Shown here: positions 16,307 through 16,363 of the stretch, piece after piece
Position numbering within the stretch: the stretch's first letter is position 1
How the letters are laid out: every line of letters begins with the position of its first letter
Source: CAMBDR01 sp046597185
GTDB taxonomy: Bacteria; Pseudomonadota; Gammaproteobacteria; Burkholderiales; Burkholderiaceae_D
Direction of reading: 5' to 3'
DNA: 16,363 nt
NCBI GenBank assembly: GCA_046597185.1
Contig: JBKJLF010000527.1
Span: 1-16,363, forward strand
Notes under the pieces: model-generated
Database searches by the model: none
What the model saw: only the letters and a program-made list of their open reading frames with translations
What the model was told of the DNA's origin: nothing
Program-made: the position numbers and the translations under genes

Positions 16307-16363
16307 CTGGAAACCGCATTGACGTTGGAAGTTACCCCGGATCTGAATGACTTGAAAGCCTTG
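16307..16363 (+). pseudogene. In-frame continuation of the ATPase after the TAA, 3' partial
   Basis: Nineteen sense codons without a stop follow the TAA in the same frame and read as a plausible continuation of the coiled-coil ATPase. They are not preceded by a start codon that would support a separate gene. A CAA codon in place of the TAA would restore an uninterrupted frame (...HAIAQLETAL...). The window ends here, so the intactness of the rest is unknown. Confidence 0.6.

Overview
The window looks like accessory chromosome of a Gram-negative bacterium, probably a beta- or gammaproteobacterium. This rests on the style of the protein families, the moderately high GC content (judged by eye, not computed) and the tight ATGA gene overlaps; the species cannot be named. 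All supported genes are on the + strand. No tRNA, rRNA, transposase, integrase or CRISPR array was seen.

Region 1 (1-14019) is most of a polyketide/lipid biosynthetic gene cluster, entered in the middle of its first gene. That gene encodes a very large protein that reads, in order: end of a fatty acyl-AMP ligase (FAAL), ACP, KS, AT, a degenerate dehydratase (DH) fold, ACP, thioesterase (TE), and a C-terminal AfsA-type tandem hot-dog domain. It has no ketoreductase, so one round of extension should leave a beta-ketoacyl-ACP, the kind of acyl donor that AfsA enzymes use in gamma-butyrolactone biosynthesis. Six genes follow in one direction with short gaps or overlaps: an isoprenylcysteine carboxyl methyltransferase (ICMT)-like membrane methyltransferase, an NAD-dependent epimerase-like SDR carrying a 12-bp tandem repeat and lacking the usual Tyr/Lys pair, a PEP-synthase/rifampicin-phosphotransferase-like dikinase, a UbiA-family membrane prenyltransferase, a sterol-desaturase/fatty acid hydroxylase family enzyme, and a PGAP1-like alpha/beta hydrolase. 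My inference is that they make a lipidic, possibly prenylated and phosphorylated, butenolide/butyrolactone-like or related acyl metabolite. The product is unknown to me.

Region 2 (14020-14310) is a gap of about 290 bp with a run of ten C and no convincing gene. It probably holds the end of the biosynthetic transcript and the promoter of the next operon.

Region 3 (14311-16363) is a compact three-gene operon with two ATGA overlaps. It has the layout of an ABC-three-component (ABC-3C) conflict/defence system: a nuclease-like protein with a helical C-terminal domain, a small middle component resembling the MC6 type, and a DUF2326-type ABC/SMC-like ATPase. The ATPase frame is cut by one in-frame TAA at 16304-16306, after which the same frame stays open to the window edge. 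It may therefore be a recent nonsense allele, a truncated protein or a sequencing error.
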